DNA from: Progne subis subis
Taxonomy: Eukaryota; Chordata; Aves; Passeriformes; Hirundinidae
DNA: 64,000 nt
Assembly (NCBI GenBank): GCA_022316685.1
Contig: JAKJHU010001524.1
Location: 1 to 64,000 of the forward strand
Direction: 5' to 3'
Under the pieces are notes generated by a model, which was not told where the DNA came from, searched no databases, and saw only the letters and a list, made by a program, of their open reading frames with translations. Positions 37,088 to 47,833 of this stretch are shown piece after piece (position 1 is the stretch's first letter; each line of letters begins with the position of its first letter). Made by a program: the position numbers and the translations under genes.

Positions 37088-37645
37088 TGTGCTGCCTTGA
37101 AAGCAAAATCAGCAAGAAACTCCAAGTCAGAAAAAACAATTTAATAGGAGAGGAAAAAAAGTAAAGTAAAGTAAAAGTAAAATGCAATAGTACAAAAGAT
37201 CACTGACAGAATCAGAATACAACCTGATTCCCTGTGGTGGTAGTAGCAGTCTAGATGAAGTGGTCTTGTTGAAGCAATGATCCCATAGAAAGGTCTGGTA
37301 ACTCTTGTCCTCTGGGAATCCAGTGGGTAAGGCTGCCTGTGCTGTCCCAAATCCCAGATTATATCCAGGTGGGAATGCTTGGCTCCTCCCCCTGGGCAGA
37401 GCATCTCACAATGGGCTGGTATCATTCTATGAGCCTTGCAATGGGTCCTTGATTGCCCATTAAACAGAGATAGCTCCTGGAGGGAGTTATCTATGAGTCA
37501 TGCAGCAGGGCATTGATGGGCCATTAACAGAAGACAGTCTGGAGGGAGGGGGCAAGGGAAACACTGCCCAAGCTAGCTTCAACAGCTCATGTAGATGGTG
37601 ATAGAATACATACTTTGGGCACATCTTACATTGTAACCTATGACA
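37088..37645 (-). repeat. 3' LTR of ERVL-like provirus
   Basis: 558 bp, from TGTGCTGCCTTG to AACCTATGACA on the + strand; on the minus strand it starts TGTCATAGG. It lacks the 452-bp insert found in the 5' LTR and is the best reference for the intact LTR length. It shares almost all of 37240-37645 with the solo LTR at 29870-30275. Confidence 0.93.
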
Positions 37646-37649
37646 TAAT

Positions 37650-37658
37650 CCACCCCCT
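37650..37658 (-). promoter_or_regulatory. Polypurine tract
   Basis: On the minus strand AGGGGGTGG lies four bases before the 3' LTR. This is the usual place for the plus-strand primer of reverse transcription. Confidence 0.75.
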
Positions 37659-37757
37659 ATTCTATTACCATCTACATCATACCCAAATTAATACATTCTT
37701 ACAAATAGATAGATAGGTATACACATGCATATACATACACACATACAGAATGAAACC

Positions 37758-38640
37758 TTACGCACAGTTCTCACATAAAATTAGGTATCCTTGTGGTACA
37801 CAATGGGTTTCCTCATCTTTCTGCATTACCCACCAAGTGGAACCAGGTCCTTGAGCAAAAACAATCCCACGGATGGGTCTGCCTTTGCCTGAGGTGGGAT
37901 TAATCCAAACAGTTTTCCCTAAAATGCCTTTCATGTGTACCACAGGGACTTTATCTCCATCCACTGTGTGCAAGGGTTCAGACTGGGCAGGACCAGCTTG
38001 ATTGATCGACCCTCAAGTGTTGACCATCCAGGTGGCCTTTGCTAAGTTCACTTCCCAATTTTTGAAAGTCCCCCCACCAAGCGCCTTCAGGGTAGTCTTA
38101 AGTAGTCCATTGCACTGTTCAACTTTCCCGGCAGCTGGTGCATGATAAGGGATATGATATATCCATTCAATGCCATGTTCTCTAGCCCAGGTGTTTATAA
38201 GGCCGTTCTTGAAATGGGTCCTGTTGTCTGACTCGATTCTCTAAGAGGTGCCATGTCTCCACAGGATTTTCTTTTCACGGCCCAGGATGGTATTCTGGGA
38301 AGCAGCATGAGGCACAGGGTAGGTTTCCAACCATCCTGTGGTTGCTTCCACCATGGTCAGCACATAGCGCTTGCCTTGGTGGGTTTGGGGAAGGGTGATG
38401 TAGTCAATCTGCCAGGCTTCCCCATACCTGTACTTCAACCATCGTCCACCATACCACAGAGGCTTCACCCACTTGACCTGTTTGATTGCAGCGCAGGTCT
38501 CACAGTTGTGGATGACCTGTGAGAGGCTGTCCGTAGTAAGGTCCACCCCTCGGTCACAGGCCCATCGGTATGTTGCATCTCTCCCCTGATGACCAGAGGC
38601 ATCATGGGCCCAACGAGCTAGGAATACTTCTCCTTTGTGC
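37758..38640 (-). pseudogene. pol: Integrase region of pol, broken
   Basis: Integrase joins viral DNA to host DNA. The zinc-binding part is visible as two histidines (HDASGHQG), then CETCAAIK near 38490. The catalytic core shows its first aspartate in WQIDYITLP, the second in ESDNRTHF (the usual glycine after DN is arginine here), and the glutamate in GKVEQCNG. I count 35 residues between the last two, the DD35E spacing. The C-terminal domain ends ILCENCA at 37758. In-frame stops lie at 38241-38243 (between the first and second aspartate) and 38013-38015. The frame is otherwise constant. Confidence 0.9.
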
Positions 38641-39340
38641 TGCCAGTCTAGATCCACCTGTGATACTTTCACCTTGGCAGCTTTGTCCACCTGCTCGTTG
38701 TTGTGATGCTCTTCATTAGCCTGACTCTTGGATAGGTGTGCATCCACGTGTTGAACCTTCACGGTCGGCCTCTCTACTCTGGTGGCAATGTCCTGCCAAA
38801 TCTCAGCGGCCCAGATGGGTTTCCCTCTGCACTGCCTGTTAGCCTTTTTCCAGCAATTCAGCCATCCCCACAGAGCATTAGCTACCATCTACGAGTGGGT
38901 GTAGAGATAGAGTCTTGGCCACTTCTCAAATTCGTCAATATCCAAAGCCAGCGGGACAGCTTTAAGCTCTGCAACCTGATTCGATCCACCTTGTCCCTCG
39001 GTAGCTTGTGCAACTCGTCGTGTGGGGCTCCATACTGCAATTTTCCATTTCCAGTTAGCACCAACAATTTGGCAGGAACCATCAGTGAAGAGGGCATATT
39101 GTCTTTCAGTCTCTGGTAGCTCGTTATATGGTGGGGCTTTCTCAGCATGTGTCACTTGTTCCTCCTCTTCTTCAGAAGATAATCCAGAAGTCTCACCTTC
39201 AGGCCAGTTTGTTATAATTTCCAGAATCCCAGGGCAATTTGGGTTTCCAATGCAGGCGCCCCGAGTGATGAGGGCAATCCATTTGCTCCATGTGGCATTG
39301 GTGGTGTGATGGGTGGAAGGAACCTTTCCCTTGAACATCC
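38641..39340 (-). pseudogene. pol: RNase H region of pol, broken
   Basis: RNase H removes the RNA strand during reverse transcription. ALFTDGSC carries the first catalytic aspartate, VAELKAV the glutamate helix, and HVDAHLSKSQ the late histidine-aspartate region. An acidic run (SSEEEEEQ) precedes the domain. A TAG at 38889-38891 falls at the third catalytic motif, where YTHS is followed by the stop and then MVANALWGW. The usual aspartate there is histidine. It lies in the same frame as the integrase. Confidence 0.88.
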
Positions 39341-40609
39341 ACCCCAGAACCAGTAGTCAGGGTGCCAAAAGCAGCTGCATTTCAGTGCCAATTACTTCTG
39401 AGGCAGCTTGAAGTCCTTCATAGGCGGCTAAGATTTCCTTCTCTGTGGGAGTGTAGTTGGCTTCGGATCCTCTGTAGCTTCGGCTCCAGAATCCCAGTGG
39501 TCGGCCCTGAGTCTCTCCCCAGGCACCTTCTGCCAAAGACTCCAGGACAGGCCATTGTTCCTGGCTGCTGAGTAGAGCACATTCCTCACCTCTGGTCCTG
39601 TCCTGACTGGGCCAAGGGCTACCGCATGAGCGATCTCCTGCTTGATCTGGGCAAAGGCTTGTTGCTGTTCAGGGCCCCAGTGGAAATCATTCTTCTTGTG
39701 GGTAACCAGGTAGAGAGGGCTCACAATCTAGCTGTACTCAGGAATGTGCATCCTCCAGAAACCTATGGCACCTAGGAAAGCTTGTGTTTCTTTCTTGTTG
39801 GTAGGTGGAGACATTGCGGTGATCTTGTTGATTACCTCTGTGGGAATCTGGCAACGTCCATCTTGCCACTTGACTCCCAGGAACTGGATTTCTTGAGCCG
39901 GTCCCTTAACCTTACTTCACTTAATGGCAAAACCAGCTTTCAGGAGAATTTGGATGATCTTCTCTCCTTTCTCAAAGACTTCCCCTGCTGTGTTCCCCCA
40001 TACAATGATGTCATCGATGTACTGTAGGTGCTCCGGAGCCTCACCCTTTTCCAGTGCAGTCTGGATCAGTCCATGGCAGATGGTGGAACTGTGCTTCCAC
40101 CCCTGGGGCAGTCGGTTCCAGGTGTACTGTACGCCCTTCCAGGTGAAGGCAAACTGGGGCCTGCACTCTGCTGCCAAAGGAATGGAGAAGAAGGCATTGG
40201 CAATATCAATGGTTGCATACCACTTTGCTGCCTTGGACTCCAGCTCGTACTAAAGCTCTAACATGTCTCGCACAGCACTGCTTAGTGATGGCGTGACTTC
40301 ATTCAGAGCACGGTAATCCACCGTCAGTCTCCATTCTCCACTGGATTTACGCACTGGCCATATAGGGCTGTTGAAAGGTGAACGAGCCTTGCTGACCACC
40401 CCTTGGCTCTCCAGTTTACGAATCATCTCATGGATAGGAATCACAGAGTCTCTGTCGGTGCGGTATTGCCGACAGTATACTGTTGCTGTGGCGATTGGTA
40501 CCTGTTGTTCTTCAACTCTCTGCAGTCCCACAGCAGAGGGGTCATCTGAGAGACCAGACAAGGTATTCAGTTGTCTGATGTCTTCTGTCTCTACAGCAGC
40601 TATCCCAAA
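39341..40609 (-). pseudogene. pol: Reverse transcriptase region of pol, broken
   Basis: Fingers and palm motifs are clear: SPFNSPIWPVRKSSGEWRLT, VDYRALNEV, motif A YATIDIANAFFSIPL, LPQGWKHS, and the YIDD active site at 40010-40021. The thumb and connection follow (HKKNDFHWGPEQQQAF). In-frame stops are TAG at 40250-40252 (just before motif A), TGA at 39917-39919 and TAG at 39728-39730. A frameshift near 39500 moves the reading into the RNase H frame. A second shift near 40608 separates it from protease. Confidence 0.92.
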
Positions 40610-41620
40610 AGCCCAACAATATCATTTTGGGTCTTTGAAGTATCCATTTCTGAGATATGCTGAGGATGCATGGGGCCTCTGGGCCAGTCATGATGGGGTG
40701 TTTTTGCCACCCATTCCCGGTTAAACTCACTTTGGCCTCCAATACAGTCAGCTGCTGGGACCCTCCTGTCACCCCAGAAATAGAAATGGATTCTGTTCCT
40801 ACATACCTTGATAGCATCAGGGTACATTGGGCACCAGTGTCAACCAAAGCCGTATATTTTTGTGGGTCAGATGTGCCAGGCTGTCAGAGTCCAGGGCATT
40901 CCTTTGGTTGCCCGGGAGGGTCAGAGACCTGGGCAGAGGGGTCTGGGACCTGGACAGGGGGGTCTGGGACCCTGGCACAGAGCCCAGGAAGACACTGGCT
41001 TTGATCCCAGTCCATAGGAAAGGCTTCCTACATTGCAAGATGAATTACAGGCCACAAGAGTGTGAAAGATAGTAGTTTAGCTTATCACAGGGTGGAAAAT
41101 CATAGTTTTGGGTTTCTTAGTATGGAAGTGAATGGGAGCAAGATGGAGGATTTTGGGTGTTGTCTCTTGCTTCTTCTTTCTTCTTCATTCACTCAATTTT
41201 TTGCAGTGACGGTGGCACAAAGTAGTTTAAGGAGATTGGGTCAGAGTAGAGATGATCTGTTTAGTATAAGTAGTAGGTATTGGCAAGTAACTATAAATAA
41301 AGAGTACATAACAATTAGTATAAAAGATAGCGACAGCCCAGTGCAGGGGGAGTCATAAGATGCCCGAGCAGCTACACAGATCTTAGTTGGGCACTGAGAG
41401 AGTTGTAAGATAAGAAACAATAAACAGAGCATGCAACCTTGAAAATCAGAACCTGAAGACTCCGTCTCTTTCTTGTGTCTGGCTGAGGGCTTTGCAGAAG
41501 GTAAAAAGACCCTAAAACCACCTGAATCTCTGGAACAAAACCCGAGACCAGGCCATTGGATCCACACAGTCCAATAGATCCGATTGTCCCTTTCCTCTAC
41601 CTGACTAGAGGCAGGGCCCC
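40542..41620 (-). pseudogene. pro: Aspartic protease region, split by nested LTR
   Basis: The N-terminal strand IYWTVWIQWPG is encoded at about 41550-41590. The active site LVDTGAQCTLM is at 40830-40841 and its flanks. Between them a + strand LTR (40882-41547) with a 6-bp target duplication has landed right after the WPG codons. The net addition, 672 bp, is a multiple of three. Protease would cut Gag and Pol. The domain cannot be made in one piece now. Confidence 0.88.
40882..41547 (+). repeat. LTR nested in protease gene, family C copy 1 (6-bp TSD CCAGGC)
   Basis: It starts TGTCAGAGTCCAGGGC and ends AACAAAACCCGAGA, with CCAGGC at 40876-40881 and 41548-41553. TATAAAA is at 41319-41325 and AATAAA at 41419-41424, giving + orientation, opposite to its host provirus. 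The end is GA rather than CA, so the last bases may be mutated. A relative is at 62433-63102. The 6-bp duplication suggests a class II element. Confidence 0.87.
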
Positions 41621-41942
41621 CCTGTTCCTGGTCATGGTACATGTTGCTCTTTTCCTGTAAATATGTTCCTGAGGTCCCTTCAAGAGGATCAGTCATATCA
41701 TCCTTCCTATACCATCTGGAGTTCTGTGCCTGAGAGACTAGGGCAGTGCTGACTCTAGATGAGCTCCTTGGGGTAGGTGTCTCTCGTTTCCGTTCACGCA
41801 CCCAGGCTGCTAAGGAGGAGGTGGGTTTCCTATCCCACTTCCTCATGTCTTCTCCATGCTCCCAAAGAAAAGACCAGAGGTTACCTCGTGGAGTGTATTC
41901 TCTCTCCCTGGCTGGCAGATACCTGCTCCTAATGACAGAGAC

Positions 41943-43384
41943 TCATGTTGGTTCTGGCGAAATGTGGTAAATTTCTTCTTTAAGTTCCTGTTTCTGATGG
42001 CCCTCTTCAATCAAACTCTGGACTTGCTCAGCCAGCCTTGTTTCCACGGATGAGACATGGGTACGAAATGGGGCAGTGACAGTATCCTTGTAAATTCTTA
42101 GTTTATTGACCAAGACACCCACCTTGTCCTTGCCTTCCCTCCATTGCAGCGTTGCCAGGTAACGGGAGTACATCTCTGGTCCAAGCCGTATGAATATCAA
42201 CCACATCTGCCATGTGCACTGGACATCATCTGGGCTTTTCTCGTCTTCTGAGAAAATGATCTCCAGCACAGCCAATTCCCTCAGGCATCAGATACCTTGT
42301 TCCATTGTGCTCCATTTTCCTTGGTGCACTTGGAGGTCTTCTTTACAAAGGTATCTGTCCCTCACACTTGTTAACAGTCGCCGCCAGAGGCTGAGAGTTT
42401 GTTGGGTTCTCCCAATCCCCTGGTCAATGACCACATCCCGGGACAGCGATCCCAGTTTCCTGGCCTCACTTCTGTCCAAAATGGTGTCATTGGCTGCAGC
42501 ATCCCAGATGCGGAGCAGCCAGGTCAGGATGGACTCGTTTGTCTGGCAGGTGAATTCCCTCCACAGGTCACGCAGTTCACCCAGGGATAGAGAGCAGGTG
42601 ATCTCTGGCTCTGTCTCTTCTGCTGGGTGCAAAGGTCCTGCCACATCCTCATCAGTCACTATGCGGACTGATTTGCTCTTTGATTTCTTCTTCTGAACAG
42701 GGGCAACTGTTTCTGGTTTAGGTTGTTCTGCTTCAGTGACGGTTTGTGTGGAGATGCTGATGGCACCTTTGGTTTCTTTCCCCTCTGTGACAGCCTGCAT
42801 AGACACAGACATTGTTACCTTGCTTTTGGTTCCTTTCTCCTCTGTGACAGTCTGTGTAGATGCAGTTTCTATCTCCTCTGTGACAGTTTGTGTAGATACA
42901 GATGCTGTTGCTTTGCATTTGTTTCTTTTTGCCTCTTCCTCAAGAGGATGCTGAACCACACCATGTAGTATTTGATTTCTAAGCATGGTGCAGGCCATGC
43001 AGAGAAGACAAAGCAGAACTAATAACAATATTATGCTGTCCTTGACACCTAGAGAGAACTCAATATTTTTGAAAACTGCTGTGCCAGGCCCGAAAGGCTG
43101 GAAAAAAAATCATTCTTTACCCCTCCCCACAGGGGCTGGGTGCGATTGTCGAGAGCCCAGATGTAGCATCCTGGACTGGGACAAGCAAACAAAGTTGAGT
43201 ATATATTCCGAATTATGCTCATTGCCTCAGAGGTTATCATACAATAGACATAATAGACCAAAAAAGCAATTTTGGTACCATACCCTGGTCTACACATGAG
43301 CATTAAGACCAGCAGATACTGCCCCACATGCAGAAAAATGTAGAGAGCTAGGTATAAGACATATGTAAGCATGTTGAGCATCAT
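41943..43384 (-). pseudogene. gag: gag of ERVL-like provirus, broken
   Basis: Gag forms the particle core. A likely start is at 43384 (MMLNMLTYVLYLAL), in a frame that shifts near 43050. After the shift comes a strongly hydrophobic run (IILLLVLLCLLCMACTM), then repeats of the type STQTVTEE (about 42715-42920), a basic run KKKSKSKSVRIV, and a capsid-like helical part with ILTWLLRIWDAAAND and LSLWRRLLTSVRDRYL. TGA stops at 42288-42290 and 41943-41945 lie in one unbroken frame; the second may mark the gag end. No CCHC zinc knuckle is seen. Confidence 0.85.
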
Positions 43385-43456
43385 AGCAAACAGCTGTCTT
43401 TTTTTTTTTTTTTCCTCAATACAAAATTGTAATTTTGACTTTTCTCAGTACCTCCT

Positions 43457-43474
43457 GCCCCACGTTGGGCACCA
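43457..43474 (-). promoter_or_regulatory. Primer binding site of ERVL-like provirus (tRNA-Lys-like)
   Basis: On the minus strand TGGTGCCCAACGTGGGGC lies five bases after the 5' LTR. It differs at one base from the tRNA-Lys1,2 site TGGCGCCCAACGTGGGGC. This marks the 43-44 kb LTR as the 5' one. Confidence 0.85.
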
Positions 43475-43479
43475 AAATA

Positions 43480-44491
43480 TGTGCTGGCTTGAAAGCAAAA
43501 CCAGCAAGAGACTCCAAGTCAGAAAAAACAATTTAATAGGAGAGGGGAAAAAAGTAAAATAAAATAAAATAAAACAAAAGATCACTGACAGAGTCAGAAT
43601 ACAACCTGACACCCTGTTAGTTAGGGTGGTGGTAGCAGTCCAGATGAAGTGGTCCTGTTGAAGCAGTGATCCCGCAAAAAGGTCTGGTAGCTCTTGTCCT
43701 CTGGGAATCCAGTGGGTAAGAACCCCCTGTGCTGTCCCAAATCCCAGATTATATCCAGGTGGGAATGCTTGGCTCCTCCCCCCGGGCAGAGCATCTCACA
43801 ATGGGCTGATATCATTCTATGAGTCATGCAATGGGTCCTTGATTGCCCAATAAACAGAGATTTTTGTCATTGAGATGGCCACAGCACTCAAGAGTGCTTC
43901 TTTAAAAACTTCAGCAGGCCTCAAGTATCAGTCCCATGTTATCTAAAAGTCTTTCATACCTTTTCTATGCTGCAGTCCCATGAGTAGCCCCACACAGCTC
44001 TGGCTCTTTCTCTCCTTCTTCTACCTTCCTTCTGCAGTTCCAGCTTGCTCCTTCCTTTCCCTAGCACAGCCACCTTACCCTGTCTGTCCCTCATACGGCA
44101 TCTTACCCTTTCTATCCCTTGCATGACCTCCTGTCCCTTCCTCCTCACAGCACAACCAACAAACACCAACTGACTCATCTCCCAGCTAATTCACTCTTTT
44201 ATCACACCCATATCTCTGAGTGCAAGGCTGTTCCCACTCTTTGATAAGTAACACAGGTGCAATGTATTGGGGGCAAGATTGCCTTTAGCACTATCTCTAT
44301 CTGTCTTCCCACAAGAGATAGTTCCGGGAGGGAGTTACCTATGTCGTGCAGCAGGGCATTGATGGGCTATTAACAGAAAATGGTCTGGAGGGAGGGGGCA
44401 AGGGAAACACTGCCCAACCTAGTTTCAACAGCTCATGTAGATGGTGATAGAATACATACTTTGGGCATATCTTACATTGTAACCTAGGACA
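43480..44491 (-). repeat. 5' LTR of ERVL-like provirus, enlarged by nested LTR
   Basis: It runs from TGTGCTGGCTTG to AACCTAGGACA on the + strand. It is about 450 bp longer than the 3' LTR because of the insert at 43862-44313. It carries base changes absent from the 3' LTR, such as TTAGTTAGG near 43617-43625 in place of TGTGGTGG, so the pair has aged considerably since insertion. Confidence 0.92.
43862..44313 (-). repeat. ERVK-like solo LTR nested in the 5' LTR (6-bp TSD AGAGAT)
   Basis: AGAGAT occurs on both sides (43856-43861 and 44314-44319). The other ERVL LTR copies are uninterrupted here. Read on the minus strand the insert starts TGTGGGAAGACAG and ends CAATGACA followed by AAA, so the LTR proper may end at 43865 with three extra bases. 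The 6-bp duplication and the TGTGGGAAGACAG start fit avian class II LTRs. Confidence 0.82.
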
Positions 44492-44551
44492 AGGAGTTTG
44501 GATAGGATGAACTCCAGAAGTCCTTTCCAACACCATCCTTTCTGTGACTCT
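44492..44551 (+). mobile_element. CR1 LINE 3' end, right half (split by provirus)
   Basis: AGGAGTTTGGATAGGATGAA, CTCCAGAAGTCCTTTCCAAC and TCTGTGACTC are the CR1 terminal sequence. Together with 37033-37087 it forms one CR1 3' end into which the provirus inserted. Confidence 0.88.
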
Positions 44552-45510
44552 TTTTTCCATTCCCTATCATTCAACTCATCTGCTGGGTGACTTTAACCAA
44601 ACTTTTTCAGTTCACTCTCCATAAACTGCAAGTGCTTGGATTCCTTTAAAATGAGGCCTGTTACTTTGCTGAAGCATGGCCTCCCCTCCAGGGATGCTGC
44701 CTGATTTGAATGAAATTGTCCTTTATTTGACTCTGACTCGAATGCTGCTTCCCCTCTTTTGCAGGTAGAAAGAAGGAAAGATAAAGAACAGAATGCTAAT
44801 ACTCTAACATCCATTAAGCTCAGCTTGTTCTCATCTTCTAATGAGAAAAAAGAGAAAAAATTCCCCCCCCTCCTGAAAAAACAGCTTCACAAACCAAAGG
44901 TCACGGTGGACTGTGAGGTTCAGTGTGGAAGCAGCAGACTGTGTATGTGCAACAAATAACATCCCACTGGGCACAGAAGGGATTCAAATGATTACTCATA
45001 ATAAATTCAGAACATACAGATTAGACAAACAAAAAGGCAAGGTGCAATGTAAAATAAGTACGTATAACAACAAACACAAATAAGCAAACATCTAGCTAGG
45101 GATGAACAAATGGGATGGTTACAAGAATCAGATCTCTGGTGAGACAAACAGTAGTTGTTGAAGAGACAAGCAGAAGAGATGGTGCAGACAGTGCATGAAG
45201 GGCAGAAAACCTTTTAAGTAGTGGAGAAAAAAAAAAAAAAAATACATGTCTGCAACCATTGAGCAAATGTAGTTAAGATGAAGGTAGGACCATTTTAGCA
45301 GAGCCTTCCTGGAGGACCAGCCTCTGTTCCCAACTGCACTGACAGCAAGTCACCAACAGCAGAGCAGAGAGCCACATCTAATTCCAGGGAACAGGAATTA
45401 TCTAGACAGGAGTGGAGCTTCTTGCAAAGACTCAAGTATTGATGCCTTCAAGACAGGCAAGGCCCTTCCTGGAGCCGCTTTCATGATCTGAGTTCTAAAA
45501 GGAACCAGAG
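44552..45510. other. Noncoding DNA, unannotated
   Basis: No gene or repeat is recognised beyond an A run near 45227-45241. Confidence 0.45.
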
Positions 45511-46263
45511 TGTGATAAATGTCCTAAAATTAATTCGTGTTGAATATGTCTGTATTATGATACACCCATATAAAATATAAGTCTGTGTATACTTGTACAT
45601 GTTCTAATAAAAACTGTGAGATATTGCAAGGTTAATTCATGTAAGTTTATATCCAAAAAACAGAAAAGCCATACAGGAAAAAGTACAAATTATTTCTGCT
45701 AGCAGCAAAACCCCAGAACAGGGACACAAGGACGATAGAGGAATGTCAGTGAAATGCCTCTGCCGGGAAACCCTGAAAAGGAACACAAAAGCCACGGAAG
45801 AGGCAGATGAGCTACTCAAGAACCGATTGATTACATCAGATCTGTATCTCACCTGTTTCCTCCGGACATTATCATATCTACTCATATCTCATCTGACTCC
45901 ACTGGACATTACCATATCCACGACACACCTGGGCTCAGCCATTAAGGTCATTGTTAACTCAGGAAAAACTATTCAGGACACCCAGACCCGAACATGAATA
46001 GTTAATGAAGCCACCGTGGACGAGGAAAACATCGGAGCCTCATCTCTTCTCCGCGATCCTCTGTATAAAAAGGGGCAGCTTCAAGCCGAAAATGTGAACT
46101 TGGGGGGATAACAAGCTGGCAAAGTTTGTTATCAGAGTTCACCCAGTGCCGAGCCCGGGCTCGACGCTGTCCTTTTAATTGTGGCTGTCCGAGACTGTCA
46201 TTTTGTCTCTCAATAAAATTCTAAATTTTGATTTCTAAAATATGGTCTATCTTATTTATAACA
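45511..46263 (+). repeat. Solo LTR, family A copy 2 (4-bp TSD AGAG)
   Basis: It starts TGTGATAAATGTCC and ends ATTTATAACA, with AGAG on both sides (45507-45510 and 46264-46267). It is 753 bp, almost the same as copy 1 (752 bp), and differs from it mainly by scattered single-base changes, many of them transitions. TATAAAAAGGGGC and AATAAAATTCTAAA are intact. Confidence 0.92.
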
Positions 46264-46903
46264 AGAGCTTTCCCTCATTTGTCTACACCATTCCTTCCTG
46301 GTGTCTTTTAGTCTCTTAATCAACTCCATTATTTTGTCTGGCCTAGTGTTTCAGATTTAGCAATTGTCTTAAGTGAATTATTAGCCCTATAATTTACAAA
46401 TTTCCATCCCATTTCAATTACTCAAGTCCCTCAAGTTACCAAATTGTCATCTTTATTCTTCTATATATTGACAATATTTTCTTACATCTGTCATCAGCAA
46501 ACTGTATTACCACACATCCACTCTCTCTGGGTGATCATTAAAAATATTAAATAAGATCAGACACAAAAAAAAAAATCCTTGAAAACTCAATCAAGTAACC
46601 TTTCTGAAGTCTGATAATTTCAAATTACATTGAACATGCTTAAGCTGCTTTCCCCATTTTTTTGCCAACCTGCCCAGGAATTTCCTTAACTACATGCTCT
46701 ACAGAAGTCCAGACAGCAATGGCAGCTTTTCCCGTGTCTAGAAAAATCAGTAGTCTTAGCAAACCCAGCTATTGAGTCAGCTTTGCACAATCTACCCATG
46801 GAAAATCACAGGACATTGTGTCTAACTATCTACTTTTCTGCCTGGTTTGAAATATATTTAATAACAAAGTGTGTTTCAAGTTCCCTTTTGAAAATTCAAT
46901 TAC
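46264..46903. other. Noncoding DNA, unannotated
   Basis: AT-rich DNA with an A run near 46566-46575. No gene or repeat family is recognised. Confidence 0.45.
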
Positions 46904-47289
46904 TGTTACCTGGACACGCAAAGCAGTCAGACGAGACAAGAGATTTTCGCAGGACAGAGACGTCGCCGACCAGCTCAAGCTGAGTCAGGGTGGAGAGAGC
47001 CTCCTTGTTTATTTCTTACTTTTTATACATTTGTGGGTCTGGCTGAAGATTGGCTTCTTGGGTCTTCCACCCCTCAGCCTCAGTGGCCAGACCAACTGTC
47101 AGTTACAATTGTTTTCAGGTTAGAAATATGCAAACAAAGGACAGAGAATGAAAAACAAAGGATTTGTTTATGTTACATCTGTGGGAAAAGGTAGAAAACT
47201 GCTCTAATATTCTACAGTAACTAAAAGATCTGACTCCATTTTATGAAAATTCAAAAGGCTTTAAAAAACTCAGAAAAACCAGGGTAACA
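46904..47289 (-). repeat. Small solo LTR (6-bp TSD AATTAC)
   Basis: It runs from TGTTACCTGGACACGC to CAGGGTAACA on the + strand and is flanked by AATTAC (46898-46903 and 47290-47295). On the minus strand it starts TGTTACCCTGG and has TATAAAA (reverse of 47021-47027) followed by AATAAA (reverse of 47008-47013), then a CpG-bearing U5. TATA and poly(A) signal are unusually close. At 386 bp it is the shortest complete LTR here. The 6-bp duplication suggests class II (ERVK-like). Confidence 0.87.
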
Positions 47290-47833
47290 AATTACTACCT
47301 CTAAATTTTCCATGTTTCCTACTATGAAATCTATATTGATAAGCTACCTAAACTTAATAAAAGCTCATATAAATTTGGCAAGATAAATTATGTTCATATA
47401 TCTGTCCTTACTGGGACATAAGAAGGATCCACAGTATTTGCTGACCAGGGCAACCAAACCCTGCAGCAGCTCAGGACTCTCAAAGCATTTTGAACAAGGG
47501 CAGAAGGATTTCAAGCAAACCCTGAAGCAGAGCTTCATACCAGACACAAGATAAACCTAAGCTGCACACTGGATACAGAAATAAATGGCAGCAAGGGCAG
47601 GGAGAGCACAGCTGCATCCATGGCCAGCTTCCACAACCAGTGCCTGTGTGCCAGGGGCCGATCCTCTAAGTTCTCAGACACCCAAGTCCCAGGCAAGCAC
47701 ATGCCTCATGATCTTTTTTTACTCCACTTCAGAACTCTTTGGAAACTGCTGATCCTCAGCTTCCTTTCTGAGGCAGGAGGGCCTGGATCACCACACCATC
47801 CTTGCTCTGTATCACAATCCAAAGGCAATGAAG
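47290..47833. other. Noncoding DNA, unannotated
   Basis: No gene or repeat is recognised. Confidence 0.45.

Larger units (their letters stand above)
37088..44491 (-). mobile_element. ERVL-like provirus, env-less, defective, with two nested LTRs
   Basis: A provirus with paired LTRs (5' at 43480-44491, 3' at 37088-37645), PBS, gag, pro, RT, RNase H, integrase and PPT. AGGAG flanks both ends (37083-37087 and 44492-44496). Only about 110 bases separate the integrase stop from the 3' LTR, so there is no env, as in ERVL elements. Coding is broken by in-frame stops at 42288, 41943, 40250, 39917, 39728, 38889, 38241 and 38013 (lowest + coordinate of each) and by frameshifts near 43050, 40608 and 39500. 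Two further LTRs have inserted into it. It cannot make complete proteins. Confidence 0.95.

Noticed and set aside
37646..37757. Possible env remnant
   Set aside because: The interval between integrase and the 3' LTR is only about 110 bases and contains the PPT; there is no room for env.
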